A stretch of 64,000 bases of DNA. Source: JAGDZR01 sp049115695 (GTDB lineage Bacteria > Bacteroidota > Bacteroidia > Cytophagales > Cyclobacteriaceae). A model generated the notes under the pieces. That model made no database searches, was not told the DNA's origin, and saw nothing but the letters and a program-made list of their open reading frames with translations. Of this stretch, positions 17,471-26,717 are shown piece after piece. How positions within the stretch are numbered: the stretch's first letter is position 1; every line of letters begins with the position of its first letter. The DNA lies in the NCBI GenBank assembly GCA_049115695.1, contig JAGDZR010000018.1, positions 62,001 to 126,000 of the forward strand, given 5' to 3'. A program made the position numbers and the translations under genes.

Positions 17471-18153
17471 TGTGTCAAGAGACAGTTAAGGAGCTTGCGA
17501 GACTGGCAACAGAAGAAGACCGACTTGCCAAAGGTAGATATGGCATTGATCCCGATAGAACATTGGGTGTTCGATTGCCTGAAATCAGAAAGTTGGCTAA
17601 GAAGATTGGTACAGATCATCAACTCGCTTGTGAATTATGGAAGGTCCACTTCAATGAAACGCAGCAACTAGCGTCTATGATCGCAGACCCTAAGCTTATG
17701 CAAAAAGCAGATCTTGAAAACTGGGTGGTTGACCTATCATCATGGGACGTTTGTGATACAGTATGTACCCTTTTTTATCAAACTCGAGATGGGCTGGAGC
17801 TAGCCTATGAGTGGTGTCAAAGAGAAGAGGAATTTGTTAAAAGAGCCGGATTTGTTGTAATGGTTGCCATCACCCTTCACAAAAAGAAATTAGATGATAA
17901 TAAGATTAGCCCCTTTTTACTGGTTGCTGAGGAGCATGCATGGGATAAACGAAATTTTGTAAAAAAGGCCGTGAACTGGCTGATCAGGCAGATTGGAAAA
18001 AGGAGCATTGTGCTGAATCGCGAAGCGTTAGCAACTTGTGAGCAGATCATGAGACAACCTCATAAATCGGCGAAATGGATTGCAAGAGATGCAATAAGAG
18101 AGTTAAGTAGTGATGCGGTTCAGAAAAGATTACACCTAAAATCTATGCCGTAA
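17467..18153 (+). CDS. AlkD-like DNA alkylation repair protein
   Basis: This is a HEAT-like helical repeat protein. It shows YGIDPDRTLGVRLPEIRKLAKKIG near the start, then ELWKVHFNETQQLASMI, and the segment ENWVVDLSSWDVCDTVC, which carries the Trp and Asp residues used by AlkD glycosylases (about residues 80-95). Late motifs are KRNFVKKAVNWLIRQIGKR and SAKWIARDAIREL. It likely excises alkylated purines. It ends the ettA run and overlaps the convergent kinase gene by 11 bases. Confidence 0.88.
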   Translation: MMCQETVKELARLATEEDRLAKGRYGIDPDRTLGVRLPEIRKLAKKIGTDHQLACELWKVHFNETQQLASMIADPKLMQKADLENWVVDLSSWDVCDTVCTLFYQTRDGLELAYEWCQREEEFVKRAGFVVMVAITLHKKKLDDNKISPFLLVAEEHAWDKRNFVKKAVNWLIRQIGKRSIVLNREALATCEQIMRQPHKSAKWIARDAIRELSSDAVQKRLHLKSMP

Positions 18154-19582
18154 TGGATATTTCGTTCTGAATTACTGCAGTTTGCTGAACAGGAATTTCA
18201 AAAAAGAATGTTGTGCCTTGTTCGTTTGAAAGAAAGTCGATTGTGCCGCCATGCGCTTCAATGATTTCCTTTGAAATGGACAACCCAAGGCCAGTTCCAT
18301 GTTTTTCGGATTTAGTGGTAAACAAGGGCCTAAACACATTTGATGCTATACCTGGCTCAATACCTATTCCATTGTCCTTAACAGATATCCGAATCAGGTT
18401 ATGTTCAAGTTGTCCTCCCTTGATCCAGATGTCTCCATTCTCTGGAATTGCTTGTATAGCATTTACAATCAGATTCATAAGTACTTGACCCAACCTTCCT
18501 TTTGATCCTTCTATGATCGGAATATTCGCAATATTCACATGGATATTAATTCGATTGAAGTACATGTTTTTGAGCAATGTCAAAGATGTATTCACACATT
18601 CTGAGAAACTAAATCGATTGAAACTCTCCTCTTTCCTGGTATAACTGCGAATGCCATCCACTATTTCACTAGTTCTATCGGCACCTGTTTGAATTGAATT
18701 TGCAATTTCCTTAAGCTCTTCAAAAATTAAACTAGAATCCAATTGACGTTCGTTCTCCTGCATTGAATTGATGATGCTGATCACAGCTTCTTTTTTTGAT
18801 TCATCTATCGCTCCTGTATCCAATATTGTCCTAATGTGATTGATACTAGATTCGTTGAATTTTTGAATTTTCATAAGGTCATCAAGATTACGCGATAGTC
18901 CAATGGATCCCATTTGCATGAAATTAACTGGGTTGTTAATTTCATGTGCAATGCCTGCCGTCAAGAGACCCAAGGATGCAAATTTTTCTGAGCTTACTAA
19001 CTTGGTATAAGTATCACTAAGGTCTTTGTATAAGAATTTTAGTTTTTGCTGATTAGTGGACATTTCACGCTGAACGACGATCAACAGGTAAGTAATAAAA
19101 ACAAAGTTAATAGTGTAGGTCAGTGTAAGGTAGAAACTCAAAGAAGCTGGATTGACGACAGAGGTGGGCAACATATCGTAAAATTGAAAACCGCCAACAG
19201 TACATATTAATACAAAATATGTGATGGTCGCAACATATTGCCATTTGCGACTTCCATAGAACATAGTGCCTAAAGGAATAATGAGGAAGAACAGTGCAGC
19301 TGGCGAGAATAGGCCCCCAGTCATGATCATGGCATATGCAGTAAAAACAGATACGATGAACTGAAAAGAACAAAACTTCAGCCTGGATTCAAGCTTTAGA
19401 TTGAACAGAATCACAAGTAAAATAAACTCTGTCAGAGAACTGAAAACTAACTCAACTGCTTGTAGGTGTATATACAAGAGGGCATATACAAAGGAGATAA
19501 TACTCGCGCTGACGAGTAGGTGCTTGATAAGTCTATTAAAATAGCCTGGCTTTAGCCTGATGTTCAAAGGTAGTGGTCTCAA
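18143..19582 (-). CDS. Orphan membrane histidine kinase (NtrB-like core)
   Basis: Six or so membrane helices (about residues 20-170) form the sensor part. A short coiled coil leads to LLTAGIAHEINNPVNFMQMG (His213) and an HATPase_c domain (NLIVNAIQAI, DNGIGIEPGI, HGTGLGLSISKEII). There is no receiver domain and no adjacent response regulator. The frame can only start at TTG (19582), because a stop codon lies just before it. A 26-bp palindrome sits 48 bases upstream. Confidence 0.9.
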   Translation of the reverse strand: MRPLPLNIRLKPGYFNRLIKHLLVSASIISFVYALLYIHLQAVELVFSSLTEFILLVILFNLKLESRLKFCSFQFIVSVFTAYAMIMTGGLFSPAALFFLIIPLGTMFYGSRKWQYVATITYFVLICTVGGFQFYDMLPTSVVNPASLSFYLTLTYTINFVFITYLLIVVQREMSTNQQKLKFLYKDLSDTYTKLVSSEKFASLGLLTAGIAHEINNPVNFMQMGSIGLSRNLDDLMKIQKFNESSINHIRTILDTGAIDESKKEAVISIINSMQENERQLDSSLIFEELKEIANSIQTGADRTSEIVDGIRSYTRKEESFNRFSFSECVNTSLTLLKNMYFNRINIHVNIANIPIIEGSKGRLGQVLMNLIVNAIQAIPENGDIWIKGGQLEHNLIRISVKDNGIGIEPGIASNVFRPLFTTKSEKHGTGLGLSISKEIIEAHGGTIDFLSNEQGTTFFFEIPVQQTAVIQNEISITA

Positions 19583-19629
19583 TTAAATGTCGTTAGCTGG
19601 TAAGTAGCATTTTCTGCCTCCACAAAAGA

Positions 19630-19655
19630 AATATATTATGCACGCATAATATATT
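19630..19655. promoter_or_regulatory. 26-bp palindrome upstream of orphan histidine kinase
   Basis: Perfect 12-bp arms AATATATTATGC (19630-19641) and GCATAATATATT (19644-19655) are separated by only AC. A two-base loop is poor for RNA folding and no T-run follows, so a protein-binding operator is more likely than a terminator. It lies between the kinase start (19582) and the upstream gene's terminator. Confidence 0.6.
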
Positions 19656-19703
19656 GAATTGGAGTGAAAGGGCATTTATTGAAACTGAACCTTCCTGAAA
19701 AGA

Positions 19704-19729
19704 CAAAAGCAGCTCACGAGCTGCTTTTG
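19704..19729 (-). terminator. Terminator of the outer-membrane barrel gene
   Basis: An 11-bp perfect stem, CAAAAGCAGCT (19704-19714) with its complement (19719-19729), has a 4-base loop and lies 23 bases past the stop of the minus-strand barrel gene. The stem itself ends in a T-run, followed by TCTTTTC. Confidence 0.8.
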
Positions 19730-19751
19730 GAATTATAATTTTTCTTAGGGA

Positions 19752-20375
19752 CTAATCATTACCAAAGAAGGAGTAACCAATTGATACCTGGATCATGCGA
19801 TTACGAACCGCATCTACAGCACTGGAGGCATCATTCACATCTGATACACCAATTACATATCTACCATGAATGTCCAGGCCAAATGGCAGATCAATGCCAA
19901 GCCCAAGATTAATGCCAAGATCTGTGGAATTCATTCGGTCTTTTATGTCTGTTTGGTCAGTAGCACCCGCATTGTCAATCACCTGCTGAGCTGACAGTGG
20001 CATTCCAAATTGTGGACCAGCCTGAAAATTAATTCCAAGGGGTAGGTAGATTCTTGCCATCACAGGAATGGTGAAGTATGCCACCTCTTGTTTGATGTCT
20101 GTAGGAACACCGCCTACAACACCCTGATATTGCACTCGCTGAAAAGAATAAAGAAATTCAGGTTGAACGCCTATCATGGCAAATTTTGCCTTAGCAAAAA
20201 GGCCAACATGGTAACCAGTCGCACCTTCTGTAGTAAAGGCTGATGCACCATCTAGCCCGATCGCTGAAACAGATGGAAAATTCATTCCTCCTTTTAGGCC
20301 CACACCTATTTGTTGTGCTTGCACACTTGTGACTGTAATCGCCATCAGTGTGAGTATTAAATATAGATTCTTCAT
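19752..20375 (-). CDS. Outer-membrane beta-barrel protein (OMP_b-brl_2 type)
   Basis: A signal peptide ending VQAQQ is followed by amphipathic strands typical of the small porin-like barrels of Bacteroidota: IGVGLKGGMNFPS, GYHVGLFAKAKFA, IGVQPEFLYSF, YFTIPVMARIYLP, INFQAGPQFG. The protein ends with strand ..IQVSIGYSFFGND. At 207 residues an eight-stranded barrel is expected. No operon partner. Confidence 0.9.
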   Translation of the reverse strand: MKNLYLILTLMAITVTSVQAQQIGVGLKGGMNFPSVSAIGLDGASAFTTEGATGYHVGLFAKAKFAMIGVQPEFLYSFQRVQYQGVVGGVPTDIKQEVAYFTIPVMARIYLPLGINFQAGPQFGMPLSAQQVIDNAGATDQTDIKDRMNSTDLGINLGLGIDLPFGLDIHGRYVIGVSDVNDASSAVDAVRNRMIQVSIGYSFFGND

Positions 20376-20510
20376 ATGAGTTGTATTTATTGGAGCAAAG
20401 AAATGCTTTTTGAGTCATATAACCTCGATAAATCCAAGTGATGAATGGAATACAAGGGTGCGATCCTTTATGGTTTTTTAATCTAATGAAATTCGTTTAG
20501 ATTTCCTTTT

Positions 20511-23500
20511 ATGCGTCGAATTCGAGCATTTTTTTGTGTGTTATTAGCTGGCTTCACGATTGGTGTGAATGCCCAGGATCAAGTGAGCAACTATAAATTC
20601 CGGCAGCTTACTACAGATCACGGGCTTTCTCAAATATCGATAATGGCGATATACGAAGATTTGGACGGGCTCATTTGGTTGGGAACGCGTAATGGTCTGA
20701 ATGTATTCGATGGTCATGATTTCAAGCCGTTTTACAATGACCCACTCGATAAGAATAGTTTGCCTGATAACTATATCAACTCTGTGACGGGTGATGATCA
20801 AGGAAATATTTGGGTGGGAACTCGAAGTGGTTTGGCACAATTTGACTATCAGACCACTACTTTTAAGGAAATCATGTTGGATTCGAATGTTCCATTTGAA
20901 GGTATAAATGAAATTGAATTTGATGATCGTGGTTGGATTTGGATTGCTTCAAGCAATGGGGCATTTAGACTTCATATTGAATCTGGAAAACTGGAAAGGT
21001 TATCAATTTACGTGTCAGGTGAACAAATTGAACAGGCCTATTTCAACAGTTGCACCATTACGGATGATGGTCATGTGTGGTTCGGAGCAGGAGAGTCAGG
21101 TTTGTTCAAAAACTTACCTGAGAACACTAACCAGCTTCATTGGGTCAAAGAACCCGAAGGCAATGTGCTTTCTATGTTCAGCACCAAAGGAGTGCTATGG
21201 GTTTGTACAGTTCGACAGGTGTACCGCATGAAGCTTAAGAATGGAGAATGGAATGTTGTTGAAAACATTATTCCGAATACTACTGAATATTTTCAGGCCC
21301 GGCAGATGATGCTTGGACCTGATGCGAAATTGTGGGTGTCCAGTTACAATGGAATTATGCTTTTGGACACTGCCAGTATGGAATTCAATGAGATAGTGAG
21401 TCACAATCCCACAGATCCTTTGAGCTTATCCGACAATTCTGTGCATGCGATGCTTCTGAGTGATCGCAATGATCTTTGGATTGGCACCTACTCAGGCGGC
21501 CTCAATCATTACTCGACCTATCAAAATCTATTTGAGGTATTTAGCCATTCCGAGTTGACGATAAATAGCATCAATACTAATATCGTAAATGGATTTGAGG
21601 AAGGTGATGATAGTGTGCTTTACATTGCGACAAGTCGTGGAGGATTGAATATTTGGGATAGGAAAACCAACACTTTCACCTATAAAAATGAGAACCTGAA
21701 CGTTCGTGAACTTCATTGGGATAATGGTCAATTGTGGATAGGAACATTTTTCGATGGTCTATTTAGATACGACCCTGAGCAAGATGAAATGATTTCCTAC
21801 CAGAATAGGGGGAACATTGAGACCAGTATTGGCCGGTCAGATTCAAGAACAGGATTATTGTTCGACCCCTCTGGACAAATGTGGGTTGCTACTTGGAATA
21901 CATTGTATAAATATGAGAAGGATGGAGATCAGTTTTCCAGATATAGCCATCCTGAAAATCAGTCAAACTATTACAATGTTAACAAAATTCTTTGGGTCGA
22001 TGACCAAATATGGCTACTGACAAATACTGGAATTCATGTGTTTGACCCTGGAAAAGGGATGTTTGTAAAACACTACCAAGGAGTTCCTAACGATAATAAA
22101 TCACTACCTGGCTCTGAAGTATATGCCGGTATAGTTGACCAAACAGGAAATGTGTGGATTGGCACAGATGCTGGCTTATGCCTATTCGTCAAAGAAGATG
22201 AGAGTTTCCAACAATATACTGAGGCAGATGGCCTTCCTTCTAACTGGATCCAATGTTTGGAGGTAGACCAAGACAACAAGCTGTGGGTAAGTACATCAAA
22301 TGGATTGGCAGTATTTGATCGATCCATTTTGAAATTTAGAGAATTCACTTTGGACAATAATCTTCAAAGTACTGACTTCCGATTGGGATCGTGTTATAAG
22401 TGTGCGGATGGGAGCTTATTGTTTGGCGGCTCAAATGGATACAACAGGATCGTTCCGGACGACATTGTGATGAACGAAAAAGCCCCGGTGGTCCTGATCA
22501 ACGAACTGAAACTTATGAATCAACCTGGTTCTTCGGGCAATATACCAGCGAGCTTAAAAAACGTAGATGCCCTATCACTCAATTACGATCAGAACTCATT
22601 TGATATTGCTTTTACAACAGTGAATTTTCTTGAGCCTGATAATGGTGATTTTATGTATAAGCTGGAAGGACTGGATCAGCAGTGGAAGCGATCCGGAAAA
22701 GACTTGATTGCTACCTATACCAATCTGGATCCTGGGACATACACGTTCATGGTGAGGGCCTCCAACGGAGACAATGTATGGAACCGTCAACCAAAGAGCC
22801 TTCAAATCGTCATAGCAATGCCTTTTTGGCAGACCATTTGGTTTAAACTCATTAGTGGATTTATCATAGCGGTGGGTTTATACCTTATTTATGGATTTCG
22901 GACGGCTGTCTATCGATCACGGCAGGTAAAACTTGAGCAAATGGTACGTGATAGGACACAAGAGCTGTCTGACGCCAAAAACAAGATTGAAGAGGATAAT
23001 CAGAAAATTAGGGCCCAGAGTGAGGAGATTGAAGCGCAGCGAGATTCACTGGCAAATACAGTTGAGGAGCTAAATAAGACGCAGGATCAATTGATCGAAT
23101 CGGAGAAAATGGCGTCTCTGTCCACACTGGCTTCAGGTTTGGCACATGAACTCAACAACCCACTCAACTATATAGGAGGGATTACCATTCCGATCAAGCA
23201 GGACCTGGAGGACATACGAAATAAGATGACGCCTGAAAACAGTGCTGCAGTTGCTGACGTCTTTGAAGAGGTACATCAACTGCTAGATGGACTGTCAGAA
23301 GGCACAGCGAAAGCAACTCAGGTATTGGGAAACATGCTCAAGATATTGCCCCTTTCCAAAGTCAACGCAGTAGATGAAATTGACATGAATGAGCTGTTCA
23401 GCGGGATTGAAGACCTACTGACAACCTCTAACAGCAAAATAAATTTTGAAACCCACATAGCAGAAGGGTTGATGATCAAAGGTGTCGAGGCGGAGATCCA

Positions 23501-23834
23501 TCAACTGTTTTTGAATATCATCAACAATGGCGTTGAGGCGGTACCAAAAAGCAAAATGCCCAGGATTCAAATCACAGCTAATCGCGATGAGAGTCGTGCC
23601 GTTATTGAGATTCAGGACAATGGTATTGGCATAGATGGTGGACTAGAAAAACAAGTCTTTGAGCCCTTTTATACAACCAAGGCACCAGGAAAAGGAACCG
23701 GTTTGGGTCTCTTTGTTGTCTATAGCATCGCACGCAAACATGGAGGGGAAGTGGAGCTAGAAAGTACTGTTGATCAGGGTACTATGTTTCGAGTCAGTCT
23801 TCCTGCTTTACAAAAAGAGTCAGGTAGTACTTAG
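20511..23834 (+). CDS. Two-component propeller sensor histidine kinase
   Basis: After a signal peptide (to about residue 21) come many Reg_prop repeats with the pattern DxxGxIWLGTxxGL (first near 45-65), making two seven-bladed propellers up to about residue 660. A Y_Y_Y domain follows (about 690-770), then one membrane helix (about 780-798), a coiled coil (about 805-870), HisKA with LASGLAHELNNPLNYIGG (His879) and HATPase_c (NIINNGVEAV, DNGIGIDGGL, GKGTGLGLFVV). Unlike classic hybrid propeller regulators it lacks receiver and AraC domains, so a separate partner is needed. The ligand is unknown. Confidence 0.93.
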   Translation: MRRIRAFFCVLLAGFTIGVNAQDQVSNYKFRQLTTDHGLSQISIMAIYEDLDGLIWLGTRNGLNVFDGHDFKPFYNDPLDKNSLPDNYINSVTGDDQGNIWVGTRSGLAQFDYQTTTFKEIMLDSNVPFEGINEIEFDDRGWIWIASSNGAFRLHIESGKLERLSIYVSGEQIEQAYFNSCTITDDGHVWFGAGESGLFKNLPENTNQLHWVKEPEGNVLSMFSTKGVLWVCTVRQVYRMKLKNGEWNVVENIIPNTTEYFQARQMMLGPDAKLWVSSYNGIMLLDTASMEFNEIVSHNPTDPLSLSDNSVHAMLLSDRNDLWIGTYSGGLNHYSTYQNLFEVFSHSELTINSINTNIVNGFEEGDDSVLYIATSRGGLNIWDRKTNTFTYKNENLNVRELHWDNGQLWIGTFFDGLFRYDPEQDEMISYQNRGNIETSIGRSDSRTGLLFDPSGQMWVATWNTLYKYEKDGDQFSRYSHPENQSNYYNVNKILWVDDQIWLLTNTGIHVFDPGKGMFVKHYQGVPNDNKSLPGSEVYAGIVDQTGNVWIGTDAGLCLFVKEDESFQQYTEADGLPSNWIQCLEVDQDNKLWVSTSNGLAVFDRSILKFREFTLDNNLQSTDFRLGSCYKCADGSLLFGGSNGYNRIVPDDIVMNEKAPVVLINELKLMNQPGSSGNIPASLKNVDALSLNYDQNSFDIAFTTVNFLEPDNGDFMYKLEGLDQQWKRSGKDLIATYTNLDPGTYTFMVRASNGDNVWNRQPKSLQIVIAMPFWQTIWFKLISGFIIAVGLYLIYGFRTAVYRSRQVKLEQMVRDRTQELSDAKNKIEEDNQKIRAQSEEIEAQRDSLANTVEELNKTQDQLIESEKMASLSTLASGLAHELNNPLNYIGGITIPIKQDLEDIRNKMTPENSAAVADVFEEVHQLLDGLSEGTAKATQVLGNMLKILPLSKVNAVDEIDMNELFSGIEDLLTTSNSKINFETHIAEGLMIKGVEAEIHQLFLNIINNGVEAVPKSKMPRIQITANRDESRAVIEIQDNGIGIDGGLEKQVFEPFYTTKAPGKGTGLGLFVVYSIARKHGGEVELESTVDQGTMFRVSLPALQKESGST

Positions 23835-23846
23835 ACCACCTGACTC
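23817..23846. terminator. Terminator overlapping the end of the propeller kinase gene
   Basis: GAGTCAGGT (23817-23825) and ACCTGACTC (23838-23846) form a 9-bp stem whose 12-base loop holds the TAG stop. It is flanked by A5 on one side and CTTT on the other and lies between convergent genes. Confidence 0.65.
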
Positions 23847-23871
23847 CTTTCATTTCTGTTGCCACTAGTAC

Positions 23872-25488
23872 CTAGGCAATTTTCTCCTGATCTGCCAGGA
23901 GCACTTCGTCAAGGTCATATCCTTCAATCGGCACTATTTCATTTTTCTCAAAATCCCAGTCGATTCTACGCCCGATTTTGTAAGATACTCCACCCATATG
24001 TGAGGTCATCGCTTCTTCAAATCCTGCAACAATATCACAGCTAGGTGTGCCACCATTTCGAATACAACTCAACCATTCACGCAGGTGCAGGTGAGTAGAG
24101 TCTACTCGCCGGCCATTGCGATAGGTATATAATAGACCTTTATCAAGGAAATATTTGGCAGTAGCGGAAGTAACACCATCTACCTCAGAGGCAGCCGGGT
24201 CATACTGATAGATAGGTATGTTTGAATCCATTTTACCTTCCGATAGCATGTCGCTGAACCGTGTTGATCTTGGATCAGCATAGATGCTCAGCCTATTGCC
24301 GAGTTCCATCGTTGCATCATGCCCCATCAGGGCGGTAGTCCTGCTGAATTGATTTCCGAGCGTCGCACTGTACACAAGGGTCATTCCTTTTTCTTTACCC
24401 TTTTCCTGACTGGTACCTGTACTAAACTCAGGAAAATCCATGTTGACCTGCATTACATCCGGTACATTTCTTCCATCCCTATGGGTGTAAATACCACCTG
24501 ATGCTACAACAGACTTTGGAATACCCATCTTGAGAACACAATTGATACGGTCATAGTCATGAGACATCAAATCACCTGATAATCCAGACCCATATGCCCA
24601 CCACTTTCTCCATCTGAAGAAATGTTCCTTGTTGAATGGAACCATCGGAGCGTTACCAATGAATTGCTTCCAATCGATGGTTTGCATGTTGGCTTTTTCA
24701 TGAATGTTGTATTGCCATGCACCATTATCGCTGTTACGGTTGGTGTTGGCCTGAATCAGAGAAACATGACCCAATATGTTTTTCTTGATCACGTCTTGAG
24801 CAGTCAGGAAACTCTGAGTTTGTCGGTGCTGGTGACCTACCTGAAACACCTTGCCAGAGGACGCCACAGCATCTACCAGATCATAAGTTTCTTTGATATT
24901 GTGAGTCATCGGCTTTTCAACATAGACATGCACGCCGGCTTGCAAGGCGGCAATAGCGATTGGAGCATGCCAGTGATCAGGAGTAGCAATGATTACGCCA
25001 TCTACTAAACCACTTTCCAACAATTCCTGATGATTGCCAAAGCTTTTCACCTTGATCTTGTCAGTTGAGAAGGAATCTACTGCATCCTCTGCTCGTACCG
25101 TGAACAGGTCGCAAACTGCTGTGATTTCTACATTGAGATCCTCTTGCTCAAGGAATGTGCTCAGTCTGGTGTCATTTGGATTTTTCGCCGCTGCATCACC
25201 CATGGATTTCAGCCAGGACTTGGTGCCAAAACCAATTGCGCGACATAGTTGCGGTCCACGGATACCAAACCCGATGATGCCGAGACGAATTGGATCACCC
25301 GCCATAGAACCACTTGGTGGTGGTGCAGCAGCTTTGATATTGAGTGTTTCAAGAATTGCTTTTCGTTGTTCAGATCCTTTGGTTCCTTTATTTGCGCCGG
25401 CCCACCAAAGACCTCCCACAACAGGGATACCTGCGATTCCTTTTATCAGGTCTCTGCGTGACCATTTGTTTTCGTTTTCTTTAGACAT
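23872..25488 (-). CDS. Tat-exported Gfo/Idh/MocA-family oxidoreductase
   Basis: The N terminus has a twin-arginine signal (WSRRDLIKGIAGIPVVGG). The Rossmann motif IRLGIIGFGIRGPQL follows (about 67-81), then VDGVIIATPDHWHAPIAIAAL and the family signature YVEKPMTHNIKET. The C-terminal substrate half includes HRQTQSF and SHDYDRIN. Such exported members usually oxidise or rearrange sugars in the periplasm with tightly bound NAD(P). It follows a DoxX gene by 16 bases in one transcript. Confidence 0.92.
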   Translation of the reverse strand: MSKENENKWSRRDLIKGIAGIPVVGGLWWAGANKGTKGSEQRKAILETLNIKAAAPPPSGSMAGDPIRLGIIGFGIRGPQLCRAIGFGTKSWLKSMGDAAAKNPNDTRLSTFLEQEDLNVEITAVCDLFTVRAEDAVDSFSTDKIKVKSFGNHQELLESGLVDGVIIATPDHWHAPIAIAALQAGVHVYVEKPMTHNIKETYDLVDAVASSGKVFQVGHQHRQTQSFLTAQDVIKKNILGHVSLIQANTNRNSDNGAWQYNIHEKANMQTIDWKQFIGNAPMVPFNKEHFFRWRKWWAYGSGLSGDLMSHDYDRINCVLKMGIPKSVVASGGIYTHRDGRNVPDVMQVNMDFPEFSTGTSQEKGKEKGMTLVYSATLGNQFSRTTALMGHDATMELGNRLSIYADPRSTRFSDMLSEGKMDSNIPIYQYDPAASEVDGVTSATAKYFLDKGLLYTYRNGRRVDSTHLHLREWLSCIRNGGTPSCDIVAGFEEAMTSHMGGVSYKIGRRIDWDFEKNEIVPIEGYDLDEVLLADQEKIA

Positions 25489-25504
25489 GATGATAGTATT
25501 TTGG

Positions 25505-25975
25505 TTATTTGGAGCGATCCATTAAACGTTTGATTCCGAAGTAATCTCCGGTTGGAAACTGGTAGATCACCCAAAGACCAGCCGCTTCGATAAGATTTTT
25601 GTTGACGATCCAGTAACTGCCTTCAGTACCCGCCTCAGATAATCCAGGAAATGGAGGGTGAGAGAGGTAGTACATGAGCAGAAGGCCAATGCCTATGATT
25701 GATCCAATTCGCTCAAACAAGCCCAATACAAGTGCCAACCCGACGACCATCAGACAGAAGATATTCATGAAGTCGATCATCGATATTAGTCCGTCTCCTG
25801 CCATCCACTCAAACAATGGTCGAAACCATCCCTGTGAACTTAGCAGGTAGCCTTTGGAGGTCCAACCTGGGTTGTGAAGTTTAACCACTCCTTCATACAA
25901 AAAATGCCACCCGATTAATAGGCGGAAAAATGCCACCCCGTTTAGTTGGGGTTTATTTAACTCAACATTGCTCAT
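25505..25975 (-). CDS. DoxX-family membrane protein
   Basis: The start VAFFRLLIGWHFLYEGVVKLHNPGW is the DoxX pattern (helix with RxxIGWHFLYEG). Four membrane helices are seen (about residues 13-31, 60-86, 86-104, 128-140). DoxX-like proteins in Bacteroidota often sit next to Gfo/Idh/MocA oxidoreductases, as here, and may supply a quinone link. That electron-acceptor role is inference. Confidence 0.85.
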   Translation of the reverse strand: MSNVELNKPQLNGVAFFRLLIGWHFLYEGVVKLHNPGWTSKGYLLSSQGWFRPLFEWMAGDGLISMIDFMNIFCLMVVGLALVLGLFERIGSIIGIGLLLMYYLSHPPFPGLSEAGTEGSYWIVNKNLIEAAGLWVIYQFPTGDYFGIKRLMDRSK

Positions 25976-26096
25976 GACTTGCTCAATTTTTAATTACTCT
26001 ATATTAGGGCTGTACCTCTGCTAATTCAATGATCACCGTCACTAAAAGAGATGAGATGGGCCTAATTGATGTAAAAAGTTGTCAGTTAGGGTATAA

Positions 26097-26477
26097 TTAG
26101 GAGAAATAGTCACTCATAGGTTTGAAATAATGATCTTCCCATCCTTGTTCATACTGCCCATCCTTGTCGCTAAGATTGGAGTGTTTTAAAGTCAGTTTTG
26201 TGCCATCATCATCAGCTTGAAACCAAAGCTCGACTATGCTATAATCCTGGCCTTCCTCAAACTCACTGGTTTTCCAACTCTGTTTGATATACTCGTTAGG
26301 TTTTAGTTCCAGGTTTTTACCCCAGATGTACCCATCCCATGCAGTAAATCGGTCATCGAGTTCATCAGTAATGAGCGCATCTCCACCAGTCATGTCTGAA
26401 TGCTCATCGCTATCCAGCCATGCGGCATACAGTTTTTCGGGAGGTACGGGAAAGTGTCGTTCGAGTGTAAATTCCAT
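26097..26477 (-). CDS. SRPBCC / AHSA1-like protein
   Basis: The 126-residue protein begins FTLERHFPVPPEKLYAAWLDSDEHSDMTGGDA. It continues with FTAWDGYIWGKNLELKPNEYIKQSWKTSEFEEGQDYSIVELWF and a final helix GWEDHYFKPMSDYF. This is the AHSA1 (activator of Hsp90 ATPase homologue) START-like fold that binds small hydrophobic ligands. Ligand and role are unknown. Confidence 0.88.
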   Translation of the reverse strand: MEFTLERHFPVPPEKLYAAWLDSDEHSDMTGGDALITDELDDRFTAWDGYIWGKNLELKPNEYIKQSWKTSEFEEGQDYSIVELWFQADDDGTKLTLKHSNLSDKDGQYEQGWEDHYFKPMSDYFS

Positions 26478-26532
26478 TTTTTATTTATACCTGATCAATG
26501 AAATTTAATAAGAATCTGCTACAACAAAAAAA

Positions 26533-26580
26533 CTATCCTTTGCCAGTATGAGTGAAAAATCTCATAGCCATTTGGTTTTG
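26533..26580 (-). pseudogene. Short remnant resembling the 3' end of the neighbouring gene
   Basis: The minus-strand codons end ...FFTHTGKG-stop, nearly the same as the end of the carboxypeptidase-regulatory-domain gene 140 bases upstream (...AYSHTGKG-stop), with 17 of the last 20 bases shared. A stop codon lies in frame 16 codons upstream, so no gene remains. It may be what is left of a tandem copy. Confidence 0.35.
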
Positions 26581-26672
26581 TGATTAAGATAATCCTTTAT
26601 TCTAAACGTTTTTGTAGAATAGAATTTGAACAAAAACCTTCTAACCCTCGAATTTCACTTGGCAGTTTGAAA

Positions 26673-26694
26673 TTGTTGGTGATAACACCAACAA
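26673..26694 (-). terminator. Hairpin after the carboxypeptidase-regulatory-like gene
   Basis: A perfect 9-bp stem TTGTTGGTG/CACCAACAA has an ATAA loop. It lies 24 bases past the stop of the minus-strand gene and is followed by only three T on that strand, so it is a weak terminator candidate. Confidence 0.45.
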
Positions 26695-26717
26695 AGGCCG
26701 AAATCAAAAGGACTTGG

